Below are positions 4,959 through 5,369 of a DNA stretch of 5,369 nt, one piece after another. The notes beneath the pieces were generated by a model. That model made no database searches. It was given only the letters and a program-made list of their open reading frames with translations, and had not been told where the DNA came from. The DNA comes from Methanobacteriota archaeon. GTDB taxonomy: Archaea; Thermoplasmatota; Poseidoniia; Poseidoniales; Thalassarchaeaceae. The position numbers were made by a program, and so were the translations under genes. Location of the stretch: assembly GCA_002685895.1 (NCBI GenBank), contig NYYK01000008.1:1-5369 (forward strand). The letters run 5' to 3'. Positions within the stretch are counted from its first letter, which is position 1, and every line of letters begins with the position of its first letter.

Positions 4959-5369
4959 CTATAGGCGTTTAATTGAGATGATTTGAATGGGTGTTAGGGG
5001 CCGGTCTTGAGCTCCTGTTGGGCTACTTTCGATTGCCTCAATCACATCGATACCATCTGTCACCTTAGCAAAAACAGGGTGCTGGGAAGGTGTACTATGA
5101 TCCCACCAATCAAGGAAGCGATTGTGATTTGTGTTGATGAAAAACTGAGAACCCCCTGAGTTTGGCCTACCGGTGTTAGCCATTGAAAGAGTACCCACAT
5201 CATTTGTGAAGCGTGCATTATCAGGATGCTCGTCTTGGATGGTATAACCTGGCCCTCCTGTACCACATCTTGGTGAATTTGGGTCACTCGAATTGGAGCA
5301 GCCACCTTGAATCATAAAACCCTTAATCACCCTGTGGAAGTGAAGTCCGTTGTAGTATCCTTTGTCTAT
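4959..5369 (-). CDS. Cyclophilin-type peptidyl-prolyl cis-trans isomerase, 5'-truncated
   Basis: A folding catalyst that isomerises Xaa-Pro bonds. The frame is open to the right edge, where the codons read DKGYYNGLHFHR, typical cyclophilin sequence, so the GTG at 5330 is an internal valine and not the start. 136 residues are visible, about four fifths of a single-domain cyclophilin. The active-site equivalents, in fragment numbering, are Arg13, Phe18, Met19 and Gln21 (FHRVIKGFMIQGG), Gln75 and Phe77 (GSQFF), and His97. The position of the cyclosporin-contacting tryptophan of human CypA is Phe85, as in bacterial PpiB types. An insert between QGG and GTGGPGY carries Cys24 and Cys35. The C-terminus (RPLTPIQIISI) is complete. 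Whether the missing N-terminus has a signal peptide or lipobox cannot be seen. It lies 83 bases upstream of the fumarase gene on the same strand, but that gene appears to have its own promoter. Confidence 0.93.
   Translation of the reverse strand: MDKGYYNGLHFHRVIKGFMIQGGCSNSSDPNSPRCGTGGPGYTIQDEHPDNARFTNDVGTLSMANTGRPNSGGSQFFINTNHNRFLDWWDHSTPSQHPVFAKVTDGIDVIEAIESSPTGAQDRPLTPIQIISIKRL

Noticed and set aside
5060..5330. GTG at 5330 as the cyclophilin start, and a second minus frame at 5060-5305
   Set aside because: The codons before 5330 continue the cyclophilin fold (YYNGLHFHR), so that GTG is internal; the other frame overlaps it with no recognisable sequence.
1..5369. CRISPR arrays, insertion sequences and tRNA genes
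   Set aside because: No regularly spaced direct repeats, transposase sequence, terminal inverted repeats with target duplications, or cloverleaf were seen.

Overview
The window looks archaeal, most plausibly from a marine planktonic euryarchaeon of the Poseidoniales (Marine Group II) type. The support is indirect: moderate GC, very tight gene spacing, genes without Shine-Dalgarno sequences, a TATA-like box about 27 bp upstream of a start codon (the geometry of a leaderless archaeal transcript), short T-tracts after genes, and a cytosolic PQQ/WD-type beta-propeller of the kind seen in those genomes. No rRNA or other decisive marker is present, so the taxonomic call is an inference.

Layout. 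(1) Bases 1-1218, plus strand: the C-terminal 405 residues of an M32-family (Taq-type) metallocarboxypeptidase, cut by the left edge. (2) Bases 1215-2393, plus strand: a 392-residue beta-propeller protein that starts at a TTG inside the carboxypeptidase stop (TTGA overlap), so the two are probably co-transcribed and translationally coupled. (3) Bases 2394-3270: 877 bases without a credible protein gene. About 2462-3215 is packed with hairpins capped by GNRA, UUCG and CUCG loops and reads as one large structured non-coding RNA of roughly 750 nt on the plus strand. I could not match it to RNase P RNA, SRP RNA, rRNA, tRNA or a group I/II intron. (4) Bases 3271-4875, minus strand: a class II fumarase with an extra N-terminal ribbon-helix-helix (RHH) DNA-binding-like domain, preceded by a TATA-like box and a perfect 11-bp palindrome. 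(5) Bases 4959-5369, minus strand: the C-terminal 136 residues of a cyclophilin-type peptidyl-prolyl isomerase, cut by the right edge.

The protein genes are housekeeping in type: peptide turnover, the TCA cycle and protein folding. The unusual content is the large RNA locus, which converges tail to tail with the fumarase gene, and the RHH-fumarase fusion with a candidate operator at its own promoter. These two are the main candidates for undescribed biology here.
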